Counted from the stretch's first letter, positions 7,087 through 18,553 are shown. The stretch is 62,396 bases of DNA from an uncultured Clostridia bacterium (GCA_947624655.1 CANQLH010000009.1:1-62396); one strand, 5' to 3'. Made by a program: numbers and translations. The notes: a model not told the origin generated them from the sequence alone.

Positions 7087-8725
7087 TTATGCACTTTTTA
7101 TCTCATATTTCTTTCTAGCTATGCTAAATTTTTCTAAATTATTATTTAATTCCTGCAATGGTTTAAAATTAAAATAAATATCAACTTGCTTGTCACTATG
7201 GATTTCAATTTTTTCTATAAACTCTCTTATTATTTCTTTTGTTGGTTTTTCCATATTTAAAAATTCTTCTATTAGGTCATCTAATCTACTTTCATTTTTA
7301 TTTTTTTCACTTTCGCAAGATAAATCTTGTTCAAGTTCTCTGATATTCTGTTCATAGCTTTTGATAGTCTCTTTTATTCTATTTGCATTTTTCATGTATT
7401 CGAGTGGTGAAATAATTCCTGCTAATCTATCATCATACATTATCTCTAGCTTTCTAGTTTCGCTTTCTATCAATTGCTTAAAAGATTCTATTTTAGTTTT
7501 TATATCAAATTCCTGTATTTTCTTTGTTTTCGACTGTTTTGCAATTTCTTCTAATTTTCTTTTATTGGTATATTCTTTGCAAATTTCTCTTAAAATTTCT
7601 AGCATTTGTTTCTCAAAAACTTGATAATTAAAATTGTGTGATGAACATACATCAAATTTTCCAAATCTTCCATATCTTTGACATCTACCATAGATATTTC
7701 CATTTTTATCTGCACTTCTTATTCCAATATATCCTTTACACTCGCCACACCTAAGTAGTCCTTTGAATAAATAATCATTTTGAACCACTCTTGTTCCTTT
7801 CGTTGCTTTGATTACTTTATTTGCTCTTTCAAAATCTTCTTTACTAATTATGGCTTCGTGCATATTTTCTACTTTTACCCAATCTTCTTCTGGAAGATTG
7901 ATAAATTTCTTTGATTTAAAACTAACCTTCTTTCTCTTTCCTTGTATTACTGTTCCTGTATAAATTTCATTTGAAAGAATAAACCTTACCGTAGATTGTT
8001 GCCATAGGCCATAAGAAACTGATTTTGTACCTCTTGCTTTTTTGTTATAATCTGATGGGATTGGAATTTTGAGCTTACTCAAATAATCTGCTATTTGCAT
8101 TGTACCAAAGCCTTCAAGATATTTTTGGAAAATTAACTTTACAACCTTTGCCGCTTCTTCATCTACTATTAGATGATATTTATTTTCTGGATCTTTCTTA
8201 TAGCCGAAAAGGTGCAGTTCCTAAATATTCTCCAAGATTTCTTTTGGACTGCAGAACACTATTTATCTTCTTCGACGTATCTTTTGCGTACATTTCATTT
8301 AATATTGACTTAAATGGTGCAATATCATTGTTCGAATTATCATAAGCTGTATCTATATTGTCTAAAATAGCTATAAATCTAACATTATGCTCTGGAAAGT
8401 AATCTTCGATATAAAGACCAGATTGTACGTAGTTTCTTCCAAGTCTTGATAAATCTTTAGTTACAACCATATTTATTTTTCCGTTTTCAATGTCTGCTAT
8501 CATTCTATTAAATCCAGGTCTATCAAAGCTTGTACCACTTACGCCATCATCAACATATTCTGATATAAAATTTAATTTGTTCTCTTTAATGTATTGCATT
8601 AGCAAAGTTCTTTGGTTTCCAATGCTTTCACTTTCTTGGTATTTTTCTTTTTCTTCATCTTCTCTTGAAAGTCTAATATATATGCCTACTTTATAATCAA
8701 TATTATTCAATATCGTATAGCTCAC
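7087..8725 (-). CDS. Large serine recombinase, complete after one +1 shift at CGG
   Basis: The 545-residue product has an N-terminal resolvase domain (VGIYIRLSRED with the nucleophile Ser; YVDDGVSGTSFDRPGF; KDLSRLGRNY). The recombinase domain follows (TMQIADYLSKLKIPIP, STVRFILSNEIYTGT), then a zinc-ribbon (LLRCGECKGYIG...CQRY) and a coiled C-terminus. The family motif APFGYKK is broken by CGG at 8204-8206: the 0 frame gives a stop two codons later, while the +1 frame gives GYKKDPENKYHLIVDEE and continues to the end. Start is GTG 8725 behind AAGGAGG. It should catalyse integration and excision of the 6893-10794 element. Confidence 0.92.
8204..8206 (-). other. +1 shift site TTT-CGG-C (recombinase codon 174)
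   Basis: 0 frame: Phe-Arg-Leu-stop. +1 frame: Phe-Gly-Tyr-Lys-Lys, the conserved APFGYKK motif. Confidence 0.9.
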
Positions 8726-8754
8726 ATTAACCTCCTTACTTGCTATGTAAAGAT

Positions 8755-8805
8755 AATGAGATAATATTGATACTCTTGGTAGATATTATATCATATTATC
8801 TCATT
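8755..8805 (-). promoter_or_regulatory. 13-bp inverted repeat around a -10 box upstream of the recombinase
   Basis: AATGAGATAATAT (8755-8767) and its exact complement (8793-8805) flank TATAAT (8785-8790, minus). No good -35 is visible. It is probably an operator or recombinase-binding site. Confidence 0.5.
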
Positions 8806-8877
8806 TTAAGCTATTGTTTATGTTACTTTTCGTTAAAAATATTAGTTTATTATAAATCCCTTTGGAAGTAATTATAT

Positions 8878-9027
8878 TTAATTATTTTTTAATACATAAT
8901 TACTAAATGCTCTTTCTATTATTCTCTCAAATGCTTCTCCATTCTCATTAAATATTATATTTATTTTAAAATCATTTTTCTTTTTATACTTTCTTTTACA
9001 TATATCATTGGAATTTTCTTCTTGCAT
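8878..9027 (-). CDS. Small protein of the recombinase element, unknown function
   Basis: The 49-residue product starts at ATG 9027, 8 nt behind GGAG. It contains KKKNDFKINIIFNENGEAFERIIERAF. Short proteins of this type accompany serine recombinases in clostridial mobile elements, but I cannot name a family. It precedes the recombinase in transcription order. A possible role in accessory DNA binding is only a guess. Confidence 0.6.
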   Translation of the reverse strand: MQEENSNDICKRKYKKKNDFKINIIFNENGEAFERIIERAFSNYVLKNN

Positions 9028-9339
9028 TACACTCACTCCTTTAGTTATAAGTATTTCCAAATTTTGTATTTTTATTCTTTGTTGTAAATACAATAATAGT
9101 GTCTATAATGCAATTCACTTAAAAATTTTTATATTTCTAATTTTGTCCTCCTATTACAAATTTTTTCCGTTTACGGAACTTTTTCGTAATATTATTTTAT
9201 CAAAAAATTTTATAATTTCTTCATATAAATGCTCTCTTTTTGCACATTTTTATATGCATATATTTTTAGTTTTTCTGCATATATTTTCTTATTTTATATG
9301 CAGAAAGTCAATAGTTATATGCTGATATTATCTTCTTCA

Positions 9340-10620
9340 CTATGGTTTTAAAGCTGTAATTGGTAGTACATAAATTCCATCTGGTCTTTTTACAACTGCA
9401 TCATATAAACCACAAATTACACACATAAATTTAGGCTTAACTTCTGCTAATTCATAAAACCTTTTCAAACTTGCTACTGCCTCTTCCTCTTTATTTCCAC
9501 CTAATTTTATCTCTATTGCTCCATATTCTCCATCAGCAATTTCTACTATGCTATCAACTTCTACTCCAATATCATTTTCTCTATAATGATACAACTTTGC
9601 TCCTATACTTTCTGCATATATTCTCAAATCTCTTTCACATAAAGCTTCAAAATATAATCCCATTGTTTCTAAATCATTTATCAATTTTTCTGGAGTAATA
9701 TTTAAAATCGCACATCCTAGTGAAGGATCTACAAAATGTCTTTTAGGATTTTTTCCTACATTTAATCTTGAACGTATTTTATACATAAAAGAATTTTGAT
9801 TTTCAATTAAATGTAATCTATTTAATACATTTAGATAATCTGTAACTGTGTTTCTGCTTATAGTAACATCTTCTTCTGTAATATTATCATCAATGTCTTT
9901 TATTAATACATTATTAGCAGAAATAGTACTTTCATTTCTTGCAAGAGATCTTAATAGCATTTCCATTTTTTGTTTATCTCTCTTTACTCCATCTATTTCA
10001 ATTATATCTTTATCTAATACTGCTTGAATATAACTTCTAGCTATTTTCATAGCACCTTCTACACTAATATTAATAGTTTCAGGCCAACCACCTCTTACAA
10101 TTAGTTCTGCTAATCTTTTTAATTCTACTTTATTTACTAATTTATTTTTCACTTTATCTTCAAACAAATCCTTTAGTGAAACATCTCCCGTGGAATCTCC
10201 TGATTCATATAAAGACATTGTATACATTTTCATTTTGCAAATTCTTCCTGCTCCTGAATGATGTATTTTGTCACTTACTGGAACACTCGAACCAGTTAAA
10301 ATATATTTTCCTTTTTCGTTATCTTGGTCACACTTAAATCTAACTGCATCCCATATTGCAGGTACTTCTTGCCATTCATCAATAAGTTCTGGCTTATCTT
10401 TATCTAAAACTAAATTTACATCCATTTCTGCTAAATGTTTCTCTCTAAAATTATTTGCTGTATTATTTAAATATGTTACACTATTTGAATGATTTAAAGC
10501 AGTCCATGTTTTTCCACACCACTTTGGTCCTTCAATACTAATTGCACCAAAAACTTCTAAATTTTCTTCTATCGTCTTATCTATTAATCTCGTCATATAG
10601 CCTTTTTTTGTTAATTTCAT
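9340..10620 (-). CDS. AAA-family ATPase with DUF4143 domain
   Basis: The 426-residue product has a Walker A loop GPKWCGKTWT and a Walker-B-like ELIDEWQEV, followed by the sensor region YILTGSSVP and a C-terminal DUF4143 nuclease-like domain (GAIEIKLGG). ATG 10620 lies 6 nt behind AGAGGTG, so I exclude ten further upstream residues. Proteins of this kind are common, strain-variable genes in gut anaerobes; their function is unproven and a defence or mobile-element role is often suggested. Here it is cargo of the recombinase element, with three 23-bp iterons in front of it. Confidence 0.85.
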   Translation of the reverse strand: MKLTKKGYMTRLIDKTIEENLEVFGAISIEGPKWCGKTWTALNHSNSVTYLNNTANNFREKHLAEMDVNLVLDKDKPELIDEWQEVPAIWDAVRFKCDQDNEKGKYILTGSSVPVSDKIHHSGAGRICKMKMYTMSLYESGDSTGDVSLKDLFEDKVKNKLVNKVELKRLAELIVRGGWPETINISVEGAMKIARSYIQAVLDKDIIEIDGVKRDKQKMEMLLRSLARNESTISANNVLIKDIDDNITEEDVTISRNTVTDYLNVLNRLHLIENQNSFMYKIRSRLNVGKNPKRHFVDPSLGCAILNITPEKLINDLETMGLYFEALCERDLRIYAESIGAKLYHYRENDIGVEVDSIVEIADGEYGAIEIKLGGNKEEEAVASLKRFYELAEVKPKFMCVICGLYDAVVKRPDGIYVLPITALKP

Positions 10621-10674
10621 TAACTTCACCTCTTTTTTAGGATAACACATTTTTATATTTTTTTCAATATATAT

Positions 10675-10745
10675 TGTGCAAATTTTGACTATTTTGATGT
10701 GCAGATTTTGACTACTTTGTTGTGCATTTTTTGACTGTTTTGTTA
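10675..10745. repeat. Iterons, three 23-bp direct repeats
   Basis: Units 10675-10697, 10698-10720 and 10721-10743 follow TGTGCA(a/g/t)(a/t)TTTTGACT, then a partial fourth unit TATGCATTT. They lie between the ATPase start and the right end of the element, suggesting a binding array. Confidence 0.7.
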
Positions 10746-10773
10746 TGCATTTAAGAGTATCAATATTATGGTG

Positions 10774-10800
10774 CTAACAACAACACACATGTGTATATTG
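10774..10800. other. Right attachment junction (attR) of the recombinase element
   Basis: Element side CTAACAACAACACA, core CATGTGT (10788-10794), host side ATATTG. The host protein sequence ...GGQYTH ends here. Confidence 0.65.
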
Positions 10801-13800
10801 CCCACCATTTTCTCGTACTCCTGGAAGGTAAGCCTTAATATATCCCGGTTCTAATCCACCTTTTTCAAAAGGAGGGTCAAGTAATTTTATAATTCCGTAC
10901 GTTTTTATCTACAAGATAAGTTTCTAGGCTTTCCATCGCTGTATATTTCTTATCTTCATCTCCTGCATCAGAAATTACTGACCAGCTTTGTGCGATACTA
11001 TCAATTTTACATTCCTCGTTTTTGTTGCTACCTAGCTCTTCTTTTGTATCCATAAATGCCCTTTTGTACCATTTGCCGATCCCAAGCCTTCTTATTTAAT
11101 GCAACCTTTAGTGCATTTTTTATATTCTCATATTTTTCTATATACTCTGTTCTTCCTGCCTCTTTACAAATATTGTTGAACTTATCTAATATATTGTATA
11201 AGAAAAATCCAAGCCATACACTTTCGCCAGTTCCTTTATTACCAACTGTACTAAATCCATCATTCCAATCTCCTGAGCCAATCTTAGGAAGTCCATTTTC
11301 TCCAAAATTAAGTGATTTTTCGATTGCTCTTATACAGTGTTTATATATGCTATCACTTATAGTGCTTTCTTCGTACAAATCATATCTTTCATCTTCATTT
11401 TCTTTTAATGGATTACCTGTTATATATGGAGTTTCTTCATCTAATATACCATAATCTCCAGTAAATTCTACATATTCACACACAGCATATACTAGCCATA
11501 ATAAATCATCCGAAAATCTTGTCCTAATGCCTCTTTTTGTTTCATCATGCCACCAATGCTCTACATCGCCTTCCTCAAATTGATGCTTCGAGTGCTTGAT
11601 TATTTGATTTTTTAATATATCTTTTGCAATATATTTTGTACTTAAAGCATCTTGAAGTTGGTCTCTAAAGCCATATGCTCCACCTGATTGATAATATCCT
11701 GATCTTGCATATAATCTGCTAACTATTGTCTGGTACATTACCCAACCATTAAGCATAATATCCATTGATTCTACTGGTGTCTTTATTTGTAGCGTACGCA
11801 ATAGTTTGTTCCAATATTCTTTTTCTTTTTTTAATTCTTCCATTGCAGTGTCTATATTTTTATATTTATTTACCATATTAGGTATATTGCCCTTTTCCGC
11901 TTCTTCTCCTAGCATTATAACTATTCTTTTATCTTCATAAGGCTCTATTTCAATTTCAAATTGAATTGCTATACACGAAGGATTACCGGAGTGCATTTTC
12001 TCTACTTAATTCTACTTTTTCAAGTGATACAGGATTTTTTAAGTCTCTATTTCCAATAAAGGATAGATTATTTCCTGTATATGATTCGATTTTTTCACTG
12101 CTTGAGACATATACATTTTTTGATAGCCCTTCTCCATATAGATTTTTTGCATAGATTATATTGTCTTCGAAAGATAAATCAATATATCCATCTGTCTTTG
12201 TCTCATCTTCTCCAAGTACAGGCTTCACATAATAAACAAGCTTTAATTTTCGCTTTTCTGACGTAGTATTCTTTAGTCTTAAAATATTTACCTTTACGCT
12301 GTCTTCTTCTGGGACAAAAATTTCAGTTTCTTGAATGATTCCAAGACTTGCATGGTAGAACTTAGCATACCCAAAGCCAAATATTGCATAATACTCTTCT
12401 TCATCTGGCATAGGGAGAGGGTTTAAGCTCCAAACTTTTCCATAATCTAAATCTTTAAGGTATATTATCTCTGATGGAATATCGCATTTAGGGTTATTTA
12501 TCCACGAGCTAATCCTATTAAGTCTACAATTTTCACTCCAAGTATATCCACCCATATTGCTTGTTACAACTGTTCCAAATTTTTTGTTTGCAAGTACATT
12601 TGACCAAGGTGCAATTTCTTCATTTTTCTTATCTACTCTTATTATATATTCTCTTCCGTCTTCTGAAAATCCACCATACTCATTATAGAATTTGAGCTTG
12701 CTAAAATCTATATTTGGCTTGATTGTTTCAAATTCTGCATTCTTTGTATTTTCCTTTTCATCTCCAATATTTTTTATATTGTTTCTATATTCTTCCTCAG
12801 TTTCTTTTATTGCATCTAAGATGTTTCCCTTACTTGCAGAAATTACAATATTTGCTTTAAACTTGAATAAGTCCTCATCTCCTATCTCATTACTATTAAG
12901 AAGGAATATACCTCCACTAATATTTTGTAAATACCCAATTTGCATGTTTAATATTTCTTGGATAATTTGCTCTTTTACATATTGTTCATATACATTCTTC
13001 TCATAATCAAGAATTATTAAGTCAGTTTTTATACCTTTTACTCTTAAATATTCATGAGCTTTTAGCATTTCTTTTACAACATATACATCATTGATAGACT
13101 TAATTAAAACCAATACTATTGGTAAATCTCCAGATATACCATACTTCCAAAAATCGCTTTGTTTATATTCCTTTTTAGGAAGTTTTGATAAATACATCAT
13201 TCTCATTGGATTTTGTAACATAATATATGGAAGAATTGCTTGGAAAATATTTATATCTTTTCTGGTAAGACCTAAATATCTTGCCTCTTCTTCTGCTTTT
13301 GCTCTTGATATACCAAACTCTGTTTTTACATTTTCTTGTATTTTATAGTATTCAAGATTTTGCATAACATCTTCTAAATTTTCTGATACACTGATTATTA
13401 GATTTAATGTCTTTTCTTCATTTGCCTCTATCTTTATTTTTCTTTTTAGTGCAACACAAGGGTCTGTAACAAGACCAATTTCTTTTGAAAATGGCTTTCC
13501 TTGCTTTAAAGCTTTTTTTGCCTTTGCATAATCAATCTCATATTCTAGCTCTGCATCGCTTTCTTCTGCAAATAAGTTGCAACCCATATACATCTCTTTT
13601 GTGCTACCTCTTTTATTCCTTTTTATTATTAAATCTCCATTTTCTGATAAACTATATTTTAGGAATAAATTGTTGAAAGCAGGATGTGCTATATCGTCTT
13701 CTTTTCTTGATAAAACAGGTTCAAATATAGATGTTACCTCAAGTGTTTTTGTAATTTCTGAATTGTTTTTTAAAACTATACTTCTAATCTCAACTCCTGC

Positions 13801-16800
13801 ATTTTCTCCAGCAATTATTTTTACTTTTGTTTCTATTTCATCTTTTTGCTTTATAAATTCTCCCCTATCTTCTGCAAAAATCACTTCATATTTTGCATCA
13901 TTTATATCCTCTGCATCATAGCCTGCTTTCCATAATTTATTTATCTTAGTATTTTTTACATAAAAGAAGATTCCTTGTTCTCCATCTTTTGTCTCTTTAT
14001 ATTTATTAACTAATATATCTTTATATTTGCTAAATCCATTTCCTTTATCATCTAAACATATCATATAATTTTCACTTGAGATGACACAGCACTTCCTCAA
14101 AGAGTCATCCACATTTGTATATGTTTGTTCTACATAGTTGTCATATCCGGTATATTTTATCTTTCTTGTTTTTTCCTTCTTTTCCTTAGTGATTAACATA
14201 TCTCGTGGCATTCTCTCTTGAAGTAAAATGTCTATTGCCTTAATTTCAGGATTTTTCATAAATCTTTTTTGCAAAATGTTATCATTAATTAAATTATTTA
14301 TCGAAAGCAGAATTAATGCTTGATGATGCGCCATGTATGTCTCAACAACAAGATTTGTTTTGCCAACTGGAAGCCTAGATGGCGTATAATCTATTGATTC
14401 ATAAAAGCCATATTTACCATACATTCCTTGTGCCTCAAGTCTTTTTAGGTTTTGTACAACTTCTTTTGAAAAGTCTGTTATTGCAAGGATTGTACCATAG
14501 CTCGATACTACCATTTCATCTGCAAGCCCTCTTTTTAGGCCAAGCCAAGGGACACCAAAGGCTTTATATTGATAGTTAGAGTTCAAATCTTTTAAGTTAA
14601 ATGCAGCTTCTGATATTCCCCAAGGTATACCGAAGTTTATTGCTATACTTTTGCTGACTCATTATCATAAATTTGCAAGATTCATCCAAAAGACTGCCTT
14701 TATATTTTTTTATATTTATATTTGGCATAAGATATTCAAATGCTGTTCCAGACCACGAGATTAAGCCTTTGTATTTATCTAATTTTGTAAGGGTCCTGCT
14801 TAAGTTATTCCAATGCTTAGCTTCTACATCTTTTTTTGCTATTGCAATCAAGCTTGCTTGTCTTGCTTCTGAAGCGAGTAAATCATAGTACGTATCTGTT
14901 AACTTATTTTCTTCTATATTAAATCCTATTGATAAAAGCCTATTTTCTTCATTATATAGCAAAGAAAAATCTGTATTATTTATTATTTTATCTACTTTCT
15001 TTATTAATTCTTTTACTCTATCTTTATATTGTGTATGCAATTTTTCTTGTAAGAAACTTTTAAGAGTAAACATATATCCGTATAAAATTTCCACTATCTA
15101 CTGTGGAAATATATCTTGGTATAAGTGGCTTTAAGGTTTTTGTATTATACCAGTTATATAAATGACCATTCCATTTATCTAGATTTTCTATTGTTCCCAT
15201 TGTGTTTTCTATACTTGTAATTGCCTTTTCTAAGCTTATAAATTTTAAATCATATGCAGAAATTATCGTAAGTATTCCAAGACCTATATTTGTTGATGAT
15301 GTTCTAGAAACAATCTTTTCTTTTCTGCTTTCTTGAAAGTTGTCAGGTGGAAGAAAGTTGTTTTCTTTATTCATATATTCTGCAAAATATCCCCAAGTAC
15401 TTTGCGCAATATTTTTTACATATTCTTTTTCTTCCTTATTTAATCTATCTACTTGCCTCTTTTCTTCTTTGTCACGACTTATATACCACATTATAAATGG
15501 CGTAAAAATCCATCCTAAGCTTATTATTAATATTAATACTTGTGATAATATATCTATCTTAAAAAATTCTATTAAAACAATTCCTAGTACACCTAAAATA
15601 ACATTAGGGAGCATATTTTTATACATTGACTTTAAATCTTTTTTATCCTTCTTCTCCGCTTCCTCTGCTGTTGTCCATTCAAGTAAATGCTGCTTTGTTA
15701 TCTTCATTCTATAAATTGTTTTAACAATTGAGCAAATCGATATATATGCTTTATTAGGAAGTGTACCTATACTGATTAGTCCTCGATACATACTAGCTTT
15801 TAGACCATCTATTCTTTTAGTGAATTTCTTTTGTGTCTTTATATTCTCTTTTCTAAATACAATATAGTTTATTATATCGATTATGCTAGATATAGCAATA
15901 CTAATAAGTGTAACAATTGATAGCACACATACTTTAGTTCCTAGAAATATTTTTAATATGCTTAAGAATATTAGATTTATAATACTAAAAAATTCTATTA
16001 GGCTTCTTCTTAAGTTATCTACAATTTTGTATTTTGATAATTTGCTTAAATAATTAGCTTTTAGATATGGGATAATCTGCCAGTCTCCTCTTATCCACCT
16101 TGAAAGCCTAGTTATATATGATGTATAACCAGTTGGGTATCCGGTCAAGAAGCATAATATCAGAACTTAAGCCACATCTTAAAAGACAACCTTCTAGTAA
16201 ATCGTGACTAAGTACTGTATTTTCTGGGATTTTATCTTTCATCACTTTACTAAATACTCTTAAGTCATAAATTCCCTTACCTGTATATATTCCTTCTCCA
16301 AAATTGTCTTGATAAATATCTGATATTGCATTTGTGTATGAGTCAACTCCTCCATCTCCTGCAAAAATTTCGGTAAATAGACTTTGCATACTTGTCTCAA
16401 GTTCTATACCTACTCTTGGTTGTATAATCCCAAAGCCATCTACTACTACATTTTTTTCTTCGTCTATTACAGGTTTATTTAAGGGATGTGCCATAGCTTC
16501 TATTAATTCTATTCCTGAGTCTAATGTAAGGTTTGTGTCTGCATCTAAAGTAATTACGTATTTTATATCAATATTTTGTGCTTTTTTCTTTCTTATATAG
16601 TCATCTATGGTATTTACAATAATTGTACTTTTTTTATTTGATTTCTTTTGTTTTGCATTGGTTATTTCTAAGGTCTCACTATTATCTTCATTTAGTGTTA
16701 ATTTATTTTTTACTAAATACTCGTTAAATTCTGTTAGTAGTCCTCTTTTTCTTTCCCAACCTAAATAGCATTTTTCTTTTTCGTTCCATACTCTTTTTCT

Positions 16801-18457
16801 ATATACAAAATTAAATCTTGGAAAGCCATCATTTGGGTATTTTTTATTTAATGCTTCTATTTCTGATATACCTGTTGATTTTATTTCTTCATCTTTTTCT
16901 GTGATTTCTTTGTTACCTGGTTTGCAATCTCCAAGTATTGTGAAAAAGATATTGTCTTGCTTATTTGCAAGATAAAATACCTCTAATTTTTCTGCAAGTT
17001 CTCGTACTTTTTTGCCGGTCTTCCACAATAGTTGTTATTGCAACCATTGTTTCATTTTCTTTACCTATTCCCTTGCTTAAATCCATCTTAGGTATAAGCT
17101 TAGGCTTGACGATTTTACCTAATATATTTTGAACAATTTTTATTACAATTTCTGTTATTGGAATAAATATTAATATGCCTTCTATTATTCCTAAGCTTAT
17201 GTTCTTTGAATATTTATAAGTCAAGTAACCTGCAAATATTGATAAAATTATTGAAAGAATTGTTGTTCCATAAATGTATAAATTAATTCTATTTCTTATT
17301 TGAATTTTACTTTCTTTTCTTTTTAATCCCAAAGCATTATACAAACTCTGTATTCCATCTGATATTAGATAATATCCAATGTGGCTTTCTTTACTTCCCT
17401 TTTCTCCATTTTCTGCTTGTTCGATTGCCTTTTTTGCAATATATAACTCTGATATTTTAGTTTTGTTTGCAATTTCTTTTATTGTGTTTCTGTAATATTC
17501 TTTAGTCTTGTAATTCATATTAGGATAAGTTCTACTTGGGTCTTGCTTTAATATTTCTTCTACTCCGTTTATTTTCTCGAATATGTCAAGGAAGTTCATT
17601 CTTTGGAGTGAATGTATGCTTTTTATTGCATTTCCTATTGATACCTTTTTTAACGCTATGTCAAAGTGTTCCTTTTTTATTACTTCTTGAAGGCTTAGCC
17701 CCTGTTTGTTTATTTCTTCTTCTAATATATTCAAATATGGAATTGCCTTTTTACCATATTGCTTAAGCCTATATGACATATATTCGATGAATGTATATTT
17801 ATTTTCGCTATAAGTTTGTATTTGTTTTGTATACCCTCGTGCAGGAATTTTGAATTTTAGTTCATCTTTTGATTTATTCTCAACTAATCTTTCTATTATG
17901 CTTTCTACCTTGATTTTCTGCATTTGTGAAGCATATATTTTCATACATATATCTTTTATTCTTTCTATTAATGCTATTTTGAAGAATAAATTAATATCCC
18001 AGATTTCTTCCATATTGAGTGTCTTTTTATTTTGATAACTTCTTAAGTATTCCTCTAAGTCTTTTGCCTTGAAGTTCCCATCTGTGAAGTTTACTATTTC
18101 TGATGCTAATACATAACTTCTTGCATATCCTTTGTATTTTCCCGATGATATTCCTATGAAATTGACGTATTTTTTTAGTTTTAAATTTTTTCTTACTTCA
18201 CTTGCTGTTTCTTCTATTACATAATAGTTATCTAGGAGCCATTCTCCTGCTTGATGTATATTTATGCCTAGTTTTAAATGTTGATTAAGCATATCATATA
18301 CCTTAGTAATATAGTCAAAATTTTTTTCCATCTCTGGTACTGGATATGTGTTTTTATCTGATTTTTGCTTTAACGTATGGTCTGATGCAATATTTTCTAA
18401 ATATGTTTTGAGCTGTTCTTTATCTAGCACTATTCCATTTATATCTGACAAGTTCAA
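10788..18457 (-). CDS. ndvB: Cyclic beta-glucan synthase-like (GT84-GH94), 5' part, with seven +1 CGG shifts
   Basis: Residues 1-2554 of a 2,714-residue membrane enzyme that in the family polymerises glucose from UDP-glucose into cyclic beta-1,2-glucan. Order: N-terminal helical region; membrane helices; GT84 domain with DADTNL, SHDLLEGC and RLSRWIRGDWQ; more helices; glycoamylase-like region with QYKAFGVPWLGLKRG; then GH94 with GGAYGFRDQLQDAL and GDWNDGF holding the general-acid Asp. Seven in-frame CGG codons occur (481, 772, 1126, 1275, 2156, 2459, 2519), and at each the conserved sequence continues in +1 as Gly. No other defect is present. The whole gene is in frame (8,145 nt) only with seven skips and removal of the inserted element. 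The start is TTG behind GAGAGG. Confidence 0.9.
10895..10897 (-). other. +1 shift site GTA-CGG-A (codon 2519)
   Basis: +1 reading gives DKNVGIIKLLDPPFEKGG, then PGYIKAYLPGVRENGGQYTH; the 0 frame stops after four codons. Confidence 0.9.
11076..11078 (-). other. +1 shift site GAT-CGG-C (codon 2459)
   Basis: +1 reading gives AWDGKWYKRAFMDTKEELG, the GH94 motif WDG(x)WYxRAF. Confidence 0.9.
11986..11988 (-). other. +1 shift site CTC-CGG-T (codon 2156)
   Basis: 0 frame: Leu-Arg-stop. +1 reading gives ENALGNPSCIAIQFEI. Confidence 0.88.
14630..14632 (-). other. +1 shift site CTT-CGG-T (codon 1275)
   Basis: +1 reading gives NKLGIPWGISEAAFN, the strongly conserved IPWGISE motif. Confidence 0.9.
15078..15080 (-). 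other. +1 shift site ATA-CGG-A (codon 1126)
   Basis: +1 reading gives STVDSGNFIGYMFTLK; family members have STVDSGN followed by a small/Gly-containing helix. Confidence 0.85.
16141..16143 (-). other. +1 shift site GAC-CGG-A (codon 772)
   Basis: +1 reading gives MLLDGYPTGYTSYITRL, the conserved segment before the RW motif. Confidence 0.88.
17015..17017 (-). other. +1 shift site GAC-CGG-C (glucan synthase codon 481)
   Basis: +1 reading gives TTIVEDGKKVRELAEKLE; the 0 frame stops soon after. Confidence 0.85.
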
Positions 18458-18473
18458 ATTTTTCGCCTCTCTA

Positions 18474-18553
18474 TCTTGTTTTTAACTTAGTTTTACCAAG
18501 GCTTACAATTTTTATGCAATTTTAGAAAATTTGCAAAGCTAACAAAATATTAT
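18474..18553. repeat. 80-bp direct repeat, copy 1 (leader of the glucan synthase gene)
   Basis: Essentially identical to 19557-19636. The unit starts TCTTGTTTTTAACTTAG and ends AACAAAATATTAT. A second TAGTTTTGTCAT match follows both copies. Copy 1 is the native 5' flank of the TTG-started synthase gene. Confidence 0.85.

Larger units (their letters stand above)
6893..10794. mobile_element. Large-serine-recombinase element inserted in the glucan synthase gene (~3.9 kb)
   Basis: The segment between two CATGTGT cores splits one continuous protein between His2554 and the following Ala. It holds a large serine recombinase, a 49-residue small protein, a DUF4143 ATPase, a copy of the palindromic core element and 23-bp iterons. 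Joining the two ends regenerates a palindromic attP-like site (TAACAACAACACACATGTGT then TATTGTTGTTA), typical of serine integrases. The length is 3,895 bp. Joining the flanks gives back the host reading frame. Confidence 0.8.

Noticed and set aside
6893-10794. A prophage
   Set aside because: The segment is only 3.9 kb with a recombinase, an ATPase and one small gene; no phage structural or replication gene is seen.
10788-18457. The split glucan synthase as an ordinary decaying pseudogene
   Set aside because: All seven breaks are the same +1 at CGG before glycine, no other stop or deletion occurs, and healthy genes such as mreB and mreD show the same break.
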